Part shown: positions 20,796-30,678 of the stretch, piece after piece
Layout of the letters: each line of letters begins with the position of its first letter
Numbering within the stretch: the stretch's first letter is position 1
NCBI GenBank assembly: GCA_963763205.1
Contig: CAVXNQ010000001.1
Coordinates: 62,001-126,000 of the forward strand
Reading direction: 5' to 3'
Source of the DNA: DDH964 sp963763205
Lineage (GTDB): Bacteria > Desulfobacterota > Desulfuromonadia > Desulfuromonadales > DDH964
DNA: 64,000 bases
The notes under the pieces: generated by a model
Told to the model about the DNA's origin: nothing
Seen by the model: the letters and a program-made list of their open reading frames with translations, nothing else
Database searches by the model: none
Translations under genes and position numbers: made by a program

Positions 20796-22637
20796 TCAGT
20801 GGATCGCCAGAGGTCGCCGGCTGTTGTACGGGCAGACCCGGGGGCCGATCCAGCCCTGACGGAGATAGCCGGTCATTTCATCCGCCGATACGGGCGGCGA
20901 GAAGTAGAAGCCCTGCATCTCCCGACAGTGCCGAGCCAGCAGGAAATCGAGCTGACTGCGTTTTTCCACGCCCTCGGCGATGACGTCCAGCTTGAGACTG
21001 GCGGCCATGACCAGAATGGCCTGGATGATTGCCATGTCTTCGGCGTTGTCGGGCACCGCCTTGATGAACTCCTGGGCGACCTTGACCCGGTCGAAGGGGA
21101 AGTGCTTGAGATAGGTGAGCGAGGAGTAGCCGGTACCGAAATCGTCGATGGAGAGATGGATGTTGCGCACCTTGAGGTCGGTCAGGGTGGCGATGGACTC
21201 ATGGATATTCTCCATGATCACGCTTTCGGTCATTTCGATTTCCAGACAGTGCGCAGGCAGTCCGGTCTCGGCCAGGATCGCCTCGACCATCTCGATAAAA
21301 TCATAGCGCCGGAATTGTTTGGCGGAAATATTGACGGCGATGCGCACCGGCGGGAAGCCGGAGCGCTGCCAGGCGCGCGCCTGCCGGCAGGCGGAGCGCA
21401 GGACCCATTCGCCGAGGGGATAGATCAGGCCAGTTTCCTCGGCAACCGGGATGAATCTGGCCGGCGGTATGACCCCCTCATCCGGGTCGCGCCAGCGTAC
21501 CAGGGCCTCGAAGCCGGTCACCCTGCAGTTGCGAAGATCGAGTTGCGGCTGGTACTCGAGAAACAGCTCCCCCGCCTTCAAGGCATTGCGCAGGCTGTTT
21601 TCCAGGCGCAGTTTTTCCGTGACCCGGGCATTCATCTGCGCGGAAAAGAACTGGAAGGTGTTGCGCCCCTGCTCTTTGGCCGCGTACATGGCGGTATCGG
21701 CATTGCTCAGCAGGCTGCCCGCGTCCCGGCCATCCAGGGGATAAAGGGCGATGCCGATGCTGGCGCTGTTGATCAACTCCACGCCGGCCAGATGGATGGG
21801 TCTGTTGAGCTCATTGAGAAAGCGCTGGGCAAAGTAGCTCGGTTCTTCATCGGAATCGAAGCCGTAGAGGAGCACAACAAATTCATCGCCGCCGTAGCGG
21901 GCTACCGTATCCGACCTGCGCACGCAACTCTGCAGACGCTCCGCCACCTTCTTCAGCAGGGTATCGCCGGCGGCGTGCCCGAGCGTGTCGTTGACCCATT
22001 TGAACCGATCGAGATCGACGAACATGACGCCGACTTTGTGCCCCTCGCGATCGGCCTGGGCCAGGGCATGCTGCAGCCGGTCCTCGAGCAGATAACGGTT
22101 GGGCTGCCCGGTCAGGGAGTCGTAATGCGCCAGACGCTGGACTTCCTGCTCGGCCTTTTTGTGTTCGGTGACATCGACGATACCAGCCATGCTGCAGAGG
22201 ATGGTTCCGTCCGCGGCGCGTTCGGCGGTGGCCGAGATCAGAACGTCGATCACTTCCCCACTCTTCTTGACCATCTGGTAGGGAACGTCCCTTACCTTGC
22301 CAGTCTGGAAAAAGCGGGGCAGGGCGATCTCATCGGCGAAAACGCGGGAGGGTTCAGTGAAAAAATCGGTGAGGAGACGGCCGAGCACCTCTTCACGGCG
22401 GTAACCGAGGATCTCGAGCCAGAAATTGCTGACCGTCACCAGTCGACCGGATGGGTCGATGGAGTGCATCATCATCGGCGTGCGCAGATAGAGCGCCTGG
22501 TAGTTGAGTGGCGAATCCGGTGGGTCTGATCCTTGATCCCGCATACGGAGGCTTCCCTTCTCCGGCAACCCCTCTGGCCGAGAGTGGGTTGTGGATGAAA
22601 AACCTTTATAGCATGGCAACTTACCTTCATTTGACAT
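20796..22637 (-). CDS. PAS-GGDEF-EAL cyclic di-GMP turnover protein
   Basis: 613 residues. An N-terminal PAS domain (about 50-165) is followed by a GGDEF diguanylate cyclase domain (about 165-335, with intact YGGDEF) and an EAL phosphodiesterase domain (about 345-600, with FEALVRW, NISAKQF and DDFGTGYSSL). Both catalytic signatures look intact, so the protein could make or degrade cyclic di-GMP. No membrane helix is visible, so it is probably cytosolic and senses through the PAS. A second possible start is the Met at residue 32. It converges on the chemoreceptor gene. Confidence 0.93.
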   Translation of the reverse strand: MSNEGKLPCYKGFSSTTHSRPEGLPEKGSLRMRDQGSDPPDSPLNYQALYLRTPMMMHSIDPSGRLVTVSNFWLEILGYRREEVLGRLLTDFFTEPSRVFADEIALPRFFQTGKVRDVPYQMVKKSGEVIDVLISATAERAADGTILCSMAGIVDVTEHKKAEQEVQRLAHYDSLTGQPNRYLLEDRLQHALAQADREGHKVGVMFVDLDRFKWVNDTLGHAAGDTLLKKVAERLQSCVRRSDTVARYGGDEFVVLLYGFDSDEEPSYFAQRFLNELNRPIHLAGVELINSASIGIALYPLDGRDAGSLLSNADTAMYAAKEQGRNTFQFFSAQMNARVTEKLRLENSLRNALKAGELFLEYQPQLDLRNCRVTGFEALVRWRDPDEGVIPPARFIPVAEETGLIYPLGEWVLRSACRQARAWQRSGFPPVRIAVNISAKQFRRYDFIEMVEAILAETGLPAHCLEIEMTESVIMENIHESIATLTDLKVRNIHLSIDDFGTGYSSLTYLKHFPFDRVKVAQEFIKAVPDNAEDMAIIQAILVMAASLKLDVIAEGVEKRSQLDFLLARHCREMQGFYFSPPVSADEMTGYLRQGWIGPRVCPYNSRRPLAIH

Positions 22638-22811
22638 GGAAAATAGAGGTTTGTCAACCGCTGCCGGAGGATTCTGGTTGGGCGGCCGCTGATTGGGGCC
22701 GGCAAGGGAGGGGAGGCAGTGCCAACACAGGAACTGGTCATCAAGCGGTCCTTTGAGGATCGTTTCAATGACTTGCTGAAAGCGGCGGATCCAGCGCCGG
22801 AGAGGGGCGGG

Positions 22812-24197
22812 TCAGCCGACCTCGTTGTACTCCCGCTCGCGGAACTCCACCCCCAGTTCCGCCGCCAGCCGACGGCAGGCAGCGATGTCGATCCCCGGCA
22901 GGGTGACGGCGCTGGCGGTGACCTCGGGGATGTAGCGGGGCGCTGCGCGCAGGAAATCGCAGACCGCCCGGTAGCCGGCATCGCCGAAACGGCTGCGGCA
23001 CCAATGCTGGTAGGTTTCGGCATCGGGGGCGTTCAGCGACACGGAGATGGCGTCGACCAGCCCTTCCAGTTCCGGCAGGATGTTGCGGCCGTGGACCAGG
23101 TTGGCCTGGCCGTCGCTGTTGATGCGCACCTTGACCCCTTTGCTTTTCAGCCAGGCGGCGATCTCCTTGACCAACTCGAGGCGGATCAGCGGCTCGCCGT
23201 AGCCGCAGAAGACCACCTCGGCGAAGCGGGTCGGATCGCCGATGGCCTGCTTCACCTCGGCTGTGGAAGGTTCGTGCTCCAGGCGCAGGTGGTGACCCTT
23301 GACCGTGAAATCCTTGAATTTGGCACAGAAGGTACAGGCGTTGGTGCAGCGGTTGGTGATGTTGAGATAGAGGGAGTTGCGGATGGTGTAGGCGATGCGC
23401 GTGGTCTGGTCGACCTCGCCGATGCCAAACAGGGTGAAGGCATTGAGGGTCGTCACCCGCGCTACGTCGTCGAGAGTCAGTCCCTTGACCTGGGCGATCT
23501 TCGCCGCCGTCTCGCGTACCAGGGCCGGCTCGTTGCGTTTGCCGCGGGCTGACTGCGGGGCGAGGTATGGGCAGTCGGTCTCGACCAGCAGTCGGTCGAC
23601 GGAGACGGCGCGCACGACGTCTCGCAATTCTTCGTTTTTCGGGTAGGTGACCGGCCCGGCGATGGAGAGATAGAAGCCGAATTCGAGGCAGGCTTTGGCC
23701 ATCGCCACGTCCCCTGAGAAGCAGTGCAGCACCCCGCCGGCCTCGGCGGCGCCTTCGGTGCGCAGGGTGGCGAGAATCTCGTCATGGGCATCGCGGTCGT
23801 GGACGATCAGCGGCTTGCCGAGCTCGCGGGCGAGGCGAATCTGTGCGGCGAAGGCCTGGGCCTGCGCCGCGCGAGGAGCGCGGTCGCGATAGAAGTCGAG
23901 GCCGGTTTCGCCGATCGCCACTACTTTGGGGTGGGCGGCGAGCTCCCGCAGTTCTTCCAGGGCGGCGGCATCGACGCTGAGGGCGTCGTGGGGGTGGATG
24001 CCGACGGCGGCATAGATCTCCGCGTGGGCCTCGGCCAGCGCGACGCTGGCCCGGGAGGAGGCCAGGTCGCAGCCGACGGTGAGAATGCGGGAAACCCCGG
24101 CGGCGGCGGCGCGGGCGATGACCGCCGCGACCTCCCCCGCGAAGCGTTCGCCGTCGAGGTGGGCGTGGGTGTCGACTAAAGGATGGATGGCACTCAT
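22812..24197 (-). CDS. TatD-type metal-dependent nuclease fused to a radical SAM domain
   Basis: 461 residues. The N-terminal half (about 1-258) is a TatD hydrolase: DTHAHLDG metal ligands, GETGLDFYRD, VHDRDAHDEI, HCFSG and ETDCPYLAP. The C-terminal half (about 265-461) is a short radical SAM domain with CTNACTFC (CX3CX2C, binding 4Fe-4S) and the glycine-rich GYGEPL segment. Radical SAM proteins are known beside or fused to TatD in delta-proteobacteria, but their reaction is unknown. The start is the ATG at 24197, with GGAG upstream; an in-frame TTG four codons earlier overlaps that site. It is the last gene of the tmk-holB-ricT-metG series. Confidence 0.88.
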   Translation of the reverse strand: MSAIHPLVDTHAHLDGERFAGEVAAVIARAAAAGVSRILTVGCDLASSRASVALAEAHAEIYAAVGIHPHDALSVDAAALEELRELAAHPKVVAIGETGLDFYRDRAPRAAQAQAFAAQIRLARELGKPLIVHDRDAHDEILATLRTEGAAEAGGVLHCFSGDVAMAKACLEFGFYLSIAGPVTYPKNEELRDVVRAVSVDRLLVETDCPYLAPQSARGKRNEPALVRETAAKIAQVKGLTLDDVARVTTLNAFTLFGIGEVDQTTRIAYTIRNSLYLNITNRCTNACTFCAKFKDFTVKGHHLRLEHEPSTAEVKQAIGDPTRFAEVVFCGYGEPLIRLELVKEIAAWLKSKGVKVRINSDGQANLVHGRNILPELEGLVDAISVSLNAPDAETYQHWCRSRFGDAGYRAVCDFLRAAPRYIPEVTASAVTLPGIDIAACRRLAAELGVEFREREYNEVG

Positions 24198-24382
24198 GGC
24201 ATGCTCCAAACAGAACGGGGCGCCGTAGCACCCCGGTGCACTCCTGCCAACAGTTTAAATCAAAACCTGAAGTTTCGTCACCCAACACCGCGACGCGGCA
24301 ACGCAAATCTTCATACTTGGTTCGGTTCTGGCGTTGCGTCGTAGCGGGCCTGCGTGAGGCAAGGTTTCTTCCCAGGTCTTCC

Positions 24383-25915
24383 TTATTCGGCTTCGATTCG
24401 GGGGAAGAGCGGCGCGGCCTTCTCCACCTGGGTGCCGGCGGTCAGCCCGCCCCAGCCGTCGCGGCCGGTGAGGGTCAAATCCTGCGGGTCGCCGCCGAGG
24501 ATGGCGGCGATGCGGCCGGCCGTCTCGGGCATGAAGGGGCCGACCAGCAGCCCGATCAGGCGCACTGCCTCAAGGAGGTTGTACATTACCGTGCCGAGCC
24601 GCGGACGGTCCTCCTCCTTCTTGGCCAGCGCCCAGGGCGCGGTGTCGTCGATGTACTTGTTGGCGGCGCCGACCAGCTCCCAGATCGCCTGCAGCGCCTT
24701 GTTGAAGGCGAGGTCGTTCATCAGGGCGTCGACGTTACCCACCGCCTGCGGGAAGCGGGCGATGAAGGCCGAATCGACGGTATCGATGGCGCCGGCAGGG
24801 GGAAGGACGCCGTCGAAGTATTTGGCGAGCATCGCCGTCGAGCGGCTGACCAGGTTGCCGAGGTCGTTGGCCAGATCCGAGTTGATGCGGTGCACCAGGG
24901 CGCTGTGGGAGAAGTCGCCGTCAAGGCCGAAGGGGACCTCGCGCAACAGGAAGTAGCGGATGGCATCGACGCCATATTTGTCGACCAGCATGTTCGGTTC
25001 GACGACGTTGGCCAGGCTTTTGCTCATCTTTTGCCCTTCGACGGTCCACCAGCCGTGGGCGAAGACCTTCTTCGGCAGCGGCAGGCCGGCGGCGAGCAGG
25101 AAGGTCGGCCAGTAGACGGTGTGGAAGCGCAGGATGTCCTTGCCGATGACGTGGACGTCGACCGGCCAGAATTTGGCGTAGTTACCTTCCGGGTCGTCGG
25201 GGTAGCCCAGCGCCGTGATGTAGTTGGTCAGGGCGTCGAACCAGACGTAGATGACGTGTTTTTCGTTGCCCGGGACGGGGATTCCCCAGGAGAAGGTGGT
25301 GCGGGAGATGGAAAGGTCGCGCAGTCCCTCCTTGACGAAATTGACGATCTCGTTGCGGCGGCTGCGCGGCTGGATAAAGTCGGGGTTGGCCTCGATGTGG
25401 TCGAGCAGCGCCTGCTGGTACTTGCTCATCCGGAAGAAGTAGGACTCTTCCTTCAGCTTTTCCGTCGGTCGGCCGCAGTCGGGGCAGTTGCCGTCCATGA
25501 GCTGGAGCTCGGTCCAGAAGGTCTCGCAGGGGGTGCAGTACCAGTCCTCGTATTCGCCGAGGTAGATGTCTCCCTTGCCCTGAATCAGTTCGAAGAGCGC
25601 CCGCACCCCCTTCTTGTGGCGCTCCTGGGAGGTCCGGATGAAGTCGCTGTTGCTGATGCCCAGCTTTTCCCACAGCGCCTGGAAGCGCTTCATCACCCGG
25701 TCGGCCAGCTCCAGCGGCGTCTCTCCCTTGGCAACGGCCGCTTTTTCGACCTTCTGGCCGTGCTCGTCGGTGCCGGTCAGAAAGAAAACCTCGTAGCCGC
25801 GGGCGCGCTTGTAGCGGGCAAGGACGTCGCAGGCGAGGGTGGTGTAGGCGTGGCCGATGTGCGGCACGTCGTTGACGTAGTAGATCGGGGTGGTGATGTA
25901 GAAGTGTTTGTCCAT
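24383..25915 (-). CDS. metG: Methionyl-tRNA synthetase
   Basis: 510 residues. It charges tRNA-Met with methionine. The class I HIGH motif is PHIGHAYTT near residue 20, the zinc knuckle is CTPC...CPDC at about 127-147, and KMSKS is at about 297. The anticodon-binding helical domain occupies the last 150 residues. It is the short form without the C-terminal tRNA-binding (EMAP-like) domain, as in Thermus and many Gram-negatives. It follows the RicT-like gene on the same strand after 75 bases. Confidence 0.96.
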   Translation of the reverse strand: MDKHFYITTPIYYVNDVPHIGHAYTTLACDVLARYKRARGYEVFFLTGTDEHGQKVEKAAVAKGETPLELADRVMKRFQALWEKLGISNSDFIRTSQERHKKGVRALFELIQGKGDIYLGEYEDWYCTPCETFWTELQLMDGNCPDCGRPTEKLKEESYFFRMSKYQQALLDHIEANPDFIQPRSRRNEIVNFVKEGLRDLSISRTTFSWGIPVPGNEKHVIYVWFDALTNYITALGYPDDPEGNYAKFWPVDVHVIGKDILRFHTVYWPTFLLAAGLPLPKKVFAHGWWTVEGQKMSKSLANVVEPNMLVDKYGVDAIRYFLLREVPFGLDGDFSHSALVHRINSDLANDLGNLVSRSTAMLAKYFDGVLPPAGAIDTVDSAFIARFPQAVGNVDALMNDLAFNKALQAIWELVGAANKYIDDTAPWALAKKEEDRPRLGTVMYNLLEAVRLIGLLVGPFMPETAGRIAAILGGDPQDLTLTGRDGWGGLTAGTQVEKAAPLFPRIEAE

Positions 25916-25990
25916 GGTGCTCTCCTGATCATGGCCAGCGGCCGGGTGCAGCGGGCCGCGAATTCACATCGAGGGTTTCGCCAGTCGCCG

Positions 25991-27080
25991 TTATTCGCTC
26001 CGTTTCGGCCGGCGGCGATTGCGGCTGCGGCGCCGGCTCTTTTTGGCCTGGGGCGCCTCGCTACCGCCAGTCTGGTCGCCTTCCGCCGCTGCCGGAGGCG
26101 GGGCCGGGGCCGGAGTGGGCAAAGATGCTTCCGCCGCAGGTTTCTCGGCCGGTCGGGGCGCGCGCTGGCGATCTTCACCGCCACGGCGCGGGGGGCGTTC
26201 GCGGCGGCCGCGCTCCCGGTCGGAAGCAGGCCTGGCCGGCGGCACCGGCGCCTGCTGGCCGGGTGCGAGTAGGCTGCAGGCGCTCGCCGCTGGCGACCTC
26301 GTCGGCGGTCAGCTCCACCCGACTGCCGTCCCCCAGGCGCACCGTAACCTTCTGGGCCAAAACGTTCACCTCGGTGACCTCGGCCTCGCGGCCGTCGACG
26401 GCCACCTTGCGGCCGGACTTGGGGAGCCCCTTGCGCAGCGCGCAGTAGGTTTCGAACTCGTAGGCCAGGCAGCAGAGCAGCCGTCCGCACTGGCCGCTGA
26501 TCTTGGTCGGGTTGAGGGCGAGGCCCTGCTCCTTGGCCATTTTCACCGAGACCGGCGCGAACTCGGTGAGGAAGGTGCAGCAACACAACTCACGGCCGCA
26601 GATGCCGATGCCACCGGTCAGCTTGGCCTCGTCGCGGACGCCGATCTGGCGCATCTCGATGCGGGTATGGAAGTGATGCGCCAGGTCCTTGACCAGTTCC
26701 CGGAAATCGACCCGGCCGTCGGCGGTGAAGTAGAAGAGGATCTTGGAGCCGTCGAAGAGATATTCGGCCCGGACCAGTTTCATCTCCATGTGGCGTTCGG
26801 CGACCCGCTGCTGGCAGAAGGCCAGGGCGTCCCGTTCCCGGGCGGCATTGGCTGCCGCCATCGTCCGGTCCTCGTCGCTGGCCGGGCGCAGGATGTTCTT
26901 CAGCTCGCCAGCGGTTTCCGCCGCGGGAAGGTCCTGGGGCGGGAGGACGACGGTGCCGAGGGCACGGCCGCGATCGGTTTCGACGACGACCAGGTCGCCG
27001 GCGCGCAGCTCCCATTGCTGGGCGTTGAAGTCGTATTGCTTGCCGGCATCACGAAATTTGATCTTGACGATTCTGGGCAT
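25991..27080 (-). CDS. PSP1 domain protein, RicT/YaaT-like (one +1 frameshift)
   Basis: About 362 residues once corrected. The PSP1 core runs from about residue 60 to 260, with Cys motifs GICGRELCCC and CGRLLCCLAYE that probably bind an Fe-S cluster, as reported for the B. subtilis RicAFT complex. The tail is basic and low in complexity, ending KKSRRRSRNRRRPKRSE. This tail lies in the frame one base off the main body; a single extra base near 26262 explains the break. In B. subtilis RicT acts in RNA processing and sporulation control; the role in delta-proteobacteria is not established. The start at 27080 has AGAGAAGAG upstream; an ATG at 27095 is also possible. Confidence 0.8.
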
Positions 27081-27153
27081 CTCTTCTCTATCCATCTCCG
27101 GGGGCAGGCGGGGCCGTCGCCGGGATATAGTGAGGGGATGGCCGCACGGATGG

Positions 27154-28123
27154 TCAGGCGGCCAAGTGCAGCAGCAGGACCTCGAGGGCCAGTTGCCGGT
27201 TGACGTTGCGGGCCAGTTGCCGACGGCAACCGGCCAGGGCATCGAGCTTGCGCAGCAGGGAAGGGGGGTCTTCCCGGCCGGCGACACGGTGGATCTTCTC
27301 GCGCAGATCGATATTCACCAGTTCCTCTTCGCCGCTGCCGTGGTGGAACAGCAGCAGATCGCGGTAAAAGGCCTGGAATATCTCCAGGATCTCCGGCAGG
27401 CGCTCCTTCTCCTCGGCAAGGGTACGGGCCAGTTCGAAGATCGGCCAGATGCTCCCCGCGGAAAGGGCGGTGAGGGACTTCAGGAGTTCCCGGCGCCGTT
27501 CCAGGTAGAGATCGCGGTCGCGACCCAATGCCCGCTCGAAGCTCCCCTCGGAGAGGGCGGCCAGGACGTGACCCTGGGCGGCATCAAGGTTCATCTGTTC
27601 GCGCAGTACGCTTTCGATCTGCGCCCGCGGCAGGCGGGCAAAGGGGAGTCGCTGGCAGCGGGAGCGGATCGTGCCGAGCACGTTTTCGGGCAGTGGCGAA
27701 AGCAGAATCAACAGGGTCCGCGACGGCGGCTCCTCCAGGGTCTTGAGCAGGGCGTTGCCGGCGTTGGCGCCCAACTTCTCGGCGCCGTCGATCAGGCAAA
27801 CCTTGCGCGGGGCCTCCAGGGGCCGGTAGGCAAGTTCTTTCTGCAGCGCCCGGACCTGCTCGATCTTGATCGAATTGCCGTCCGGCTCGAGAATCAGCAG
27901 GTCGGGGTGGTTGTGGTGGTCGACCTTGCGGCAGGCGCTGCAGCTTCCGCAGCCGTTGCCCTGCGCTGCAGAAGATCGTCCGCACCAGGGCCAGGGCCAT
28001 CAAACGCTTGCCGATCCCCTCCGGACCCTCGAAAAGATAGGCGTGCGCCAGGCGGCCGGAGGCCAGGGCGCGGCGCAGGATGTTTTTCTGTGGCTCGTGA
28101 CCGTGGATCTGCGCGAAGGTCAT
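27154..28123 (-). CDS. holB: DNA polymerase III delta-prime subunit (one frameshift)
   Basis: About 322 residues when corrected. It is a clamp-loader subunit with a RecA-like AAA+ fold. EGPEGIGKR is the Walker A-like loop. The zinc-binding Cys cluster (GCGSCSACR) and the SRC-type arginine finger motif TIRSRCQRLPF are visible. The first 55 residues are in one frame and the remainder one base off, with the break near 27960 just before the zinc cluster. The ATG overlaps the tmk stop by four bases, as usual for the tmk-holB pair. It precedes the RicT-like gene. Confidence 0.88.
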
Positions 28124-28767
28124 GCCGGTCTCCGGGCGGCGAGCAGGGGGGCGAGGGCGGCGTCGATTCGTGCGGCTACCATCGCCTGGTCGCCGCGGGC
28201 GTCGATGACCCGGATGCGGGAGTCGGCGGCCGCGAGTTGCAGATAGCCGTCACGCACCCGCTGGTGGAAGGCCAATGCCTCCGCCTCGAACCGTCCTTCG
28301 TCGGGGCCGTCACTGTCGGCGTTGCGCTCCCGGGCCCGGGCCAGACCGTCCTCGACCGGGAGGTCGAGCAGCAGGGTCACATCCGGGGCGAGCCCTCCGG
28401 TTGCCAACCGGTTCAGTTCGGCGATTATCCCCGGGTCGAGGCCGCGACCATATCCCTGGTAGGCCAGGGTGGCATCGCTGAAGCGGTCGCAGAGGACGAT
28501 CCCCCCCGCTTCCAGGGCCGGACGGATCACCTCGGCGACATGCTGGGCGCGGGCGGCGGCATAGAGCAGCAGTTCGGTGCTTGGGGCCATGGCGCTGTTG
28601 GCGCTGTCGAGCAGCAGGGCGCGCACGCTGTCGGCGATGGCGCAGCCCCCCGGTTCGCGGGTGAGCTGGACCGCATGGCCGGCGGCCCGCAGTTCAGCGG
28701 CCAACCGTCGCAGCTGAGTGGTCTTGCCGCACCCTTCGATCCCCTCGAAAGTAATGAAAAATCCCAT
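28120..28767 (-). CDS. tmk: Thymidylate kinase
   Basis: 215 residues. It phosphorylates dTMP to dTDP. The P-loop FEGIEGCGKTTQLRRL lies at about residues 7-22, DR(F/Y) appears as LCDRFSDATLAYQG (about 100), and the LID region has RARERNADSDGPDEGRFE. It is the first gene of the minus-strand series tmk-holB-ricT-metG-tatD. A good promoter lies just upstream. Confidence 0.95.
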   Translation of the reverse strand: MGFFITFEGIEGCGKTTQLRRLAAELRAAGHAVQLTREPGGCAIADSVRALLLDSANSAMAPSTELLLYAAARAQHVAEVIRPALEAGGIVLCDRFSDATLAYQGYGRGLDPGIIAELNRLATGGLAPDVTLLLDLPVEDGLARARERNADSDGPDEGRFEAEALAFHQRVRDGYLQLAAADSRIRVIDARGDQAMVAARIDAALAPLLAARRPA

Positions 28768-28797
28768 CGGCTCCGGCTCTCGGATTCAAATCCAGAC

Positions 28798-28826
28798 AGT
28801 ATAGGCATCCGCTCGGCGAGAATCAA
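28798..28826 (-). promoter_or_regulatory. Sigma70-type promoter of the tmk operon
   Basis: Read on the minus strand: TTGATT (28821-28826), a 17-base spacer, TATACT (28798-28803). The -10 ends about 30 bases before the tmk ATG. Confidence 0.6.
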
Positions 28827-28855
28827 GGAAAATCCCCTGTTTGCGCAGGCAAGTC

Positions 28856-28884
28856 TGGAACTTCAGGAACGATTTTTGTATACT
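28856..28884 (+). promoter_or_regulatory. Sigma70-type promoter of rnc
   Basis: TGGAAC (28856-28861), a 17-base spacer and a strong TATACT (28879-28884). It is back to back with the tmk promoter. Confidence 0.5.
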
Positions 28885-28956
28885 CGACGGAGGATATCTG
28901 GTAACTCTTGGGCGCATTTGGCGCGATGTCCAAAGGAAGTGTCCAAAGGAGGAGCG

Positions 28957-29655
28957 TTGAGCGACCCAACGCGGGAGGAATTTCTGCAGGAAACGATCGG
29001 CTACCGATTTGCCGACCGGGGCCTGCTGCTGGAAGCCCTGACCCACAAGTCCTTCAGCAATGAACAGGCCGAGGGAGTTGCGCCTCACAGCGAGCGGCTC
29101 GAATTCCTCGGCGATGCCGTCCTCGACCTGGCGATCAGTGCCCTGGCTTTCAACCGTTTCCCTGCTATCGCCGAAGGCGAACTGACCCGGGTGCGGGCCG
29201 AGGTGGTCAGCGAGACGGGCCTTGCCCGCGTGGCCCGGGCTCTGGACCTTGGCGCGCTGCTGCTGCTCGGCCGTGGCGAGGCGCGCAGCGGCGGCCGCGA
29301 CAAGGACAGCCTGCTCGCCGATGCCTGCGAGGCCCTGCTCGGTGCCGTCTTCTGCGATGGCGGCTACGCTGCCGCGAGTCGGGTTGTCGAGCACCTCTTC
29401 GGGACCGCACTGACGGCGGCCGCGCAGAGCAAGACCGGGGTGGACCACAAGACCCGGCTGCAGGAGTTGCTGCAGAACCGGTACGGCCGACCGCCCCGCT
29501 ACCAGCTGCTCGAAACCAGCGGTCCGGACCATCAACGCAGCTACCGGGTGGAGGTTCGCTGCGGCGACGCGTCCCTCGGTTGCGGCAGCGGCCGCAGCAA
29601 GAAGGCAGCCGAACAGGAAGCGGCCCGCGCGGCCCTGGACCGCCTCGGGGTCTAG
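28957..29655 (+). CDS. rnc: Ribonuclease III
   Basis: 232 residues. It cuts double-stranded RNA in rRNA and mRNA processing. The signature ERLEFLGDAVLDL is at about residues 46-58 and the second acidic motif is DACEALLGAVFCDGGY. A C-terminal dsRNA-binding domain (about 160-230) ends in SKKAAEQEAARAALDRL. The start is a TTG at 28957 with a near-perfect AAAGGAGGAG; an ATG just upstream is out of frame. It leads the rnc-radical SAM-era-der group. Confidence 0.95.
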   Translation: MSDPTREEFLQETIGYRFADRGLLLEALTHKSFSNEQAEGVAPHSERLEFLGDAVLDLAISALAFNRFPAIAEGELTRVRAEVVSETGLARVARALDLGALLLLGRGEARSGGRDKDSLLADACEALLGAVFCDGGYAAASRVVEHLFGTALTAAAQSKTGVDHKTRLQELLQNRYGRPPRYQLLETSGPDHQRSYRVEVRCGDASLGCGSGRSKKAAEQEAARAALDRLGV

Positions 29656-29659
29656 CGCC

Positions 29660-30678
29660 GTGCAGATCTTTCCGTTCTTTCTCGGCCAGTCCGGCTGCCC
29701 GCAACACTGCGTCTTCTGCAGCCGCTGGCAGGTTGGGGCGGGGCGATCGATACCGGAACCCCGGCAGGTCACTGCAGAACTGGCAAGGGTTCTGCCCTCC
29801 GCCGGGACGGGTGAGGTCGCTTTTTTCGGAGGGAGTTTCACCGCCCTCGCCGTCCCGGTGCAGGAGGCCTACCTCGCCGCCGCGGCTTCGTTTCTGGCGG
29901 CCGGCCGGATAGCCGGCATCCGGCTATCGACCCGGCCGGATGCCGTCGATATCGAGACCGCCCGACGCCTGGCCAATGCCGGGGTCCGGACCGTGGAACT
30001 CGGTTGCCAGTCCTTTTCCGACCGGGTTCTCGCCGCCAGCGGCCGCGGCCACGACGCATCGGCGGCTGGGGCGGGCGGTAGCGGCGCTGCACGGCGCCGG
30101 CCTGCGGGTGGGCCTGCAGCTGATGCCCGGCCTGCCCGGTGCGGATGCCGACGAAGCGCGCTTGTCGCTGGCCGCCGCCCTGGCCCTGGCCCCGGATTTT
30201 TTGCGTATCTACCCGACCCTGGTGCTCGCCGGCAGTCCTTTGGCCACGCTCTGGCGCGCCGGGAGCTACCGTCCCCTGGAACTCGATGCGACGGTGGAGC
30301 TTTGCGCCGATCAGCTCTTGACCTGTCGCCGGGCCGGGGTGCCGGTCATCCGTCTCGGACTGCAGGGGGATGACGGGCTTGAGCGCGGCTTGCTCGCCGG
30401 CCCCTATCATCCGGCTTTCGGGCAGCTGGTGCGCTCCCGGCTCTGGCGCCGTGCCCTGCAGCGGCTTGCCGGCCGCGACCGCCGGGTGACGGTCCACGTC
30501 CCGCGGTGCGAGTTGAGCGATGCCCTCGGCCACCGCCGGAGCAACCTGGACTATTTCGCCGCCCGCGGAACCCCGCTGGCCGTCCGTGCCGACCCCGACC
30601 TTCCGCCGAGCACCCTGTCGCTGGCGGGCGAGGTCTTTTCCCTGCTCGCAGCTGGCAGGTCAGTGCCACGAGGATTGA
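29660..30678 (+). CDS. Elp3-like radical SAM protein (frameshifted)
   Basis: About 338 residues when corrected. The CX3CX2C cluster motif is GCPQHCVFC, close to the N-terminus. GEVAFFGGSFTA, ELGCQSFSD and VGLQLMPGLPG are conserved radical SAM/Elp3 strand motifs. The first part lies in one frame to about 30050, and the part from RRLGRAVAALHGAGL onward lies one base off. The second frame reads on into era, which is unlikely; a further +1 shift near 30655 would end the gene at the TGA at 30678, directly before the era GTG. No acetyltransferase domain is present. Genes of this type often sit between rnc and era in related bacteria; the substrate is unknown. Confidence 0.75.

Noticed and set aside
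20700..22529. A 609-codon plus-strand frame opposite the GGDEF-EAL gene
   Set aside because: The minus strand carries intact PAS, GGDEF and EAL motifs; the plus frame has no recognisable domain.
26743..28956. Long in-frame extension upstream of rnc
   Set aside because: It is antisense to ricT, holB and tmk. The TTG at 28957 has a near-perfect ribosome binding site and starts the RNase III domain.
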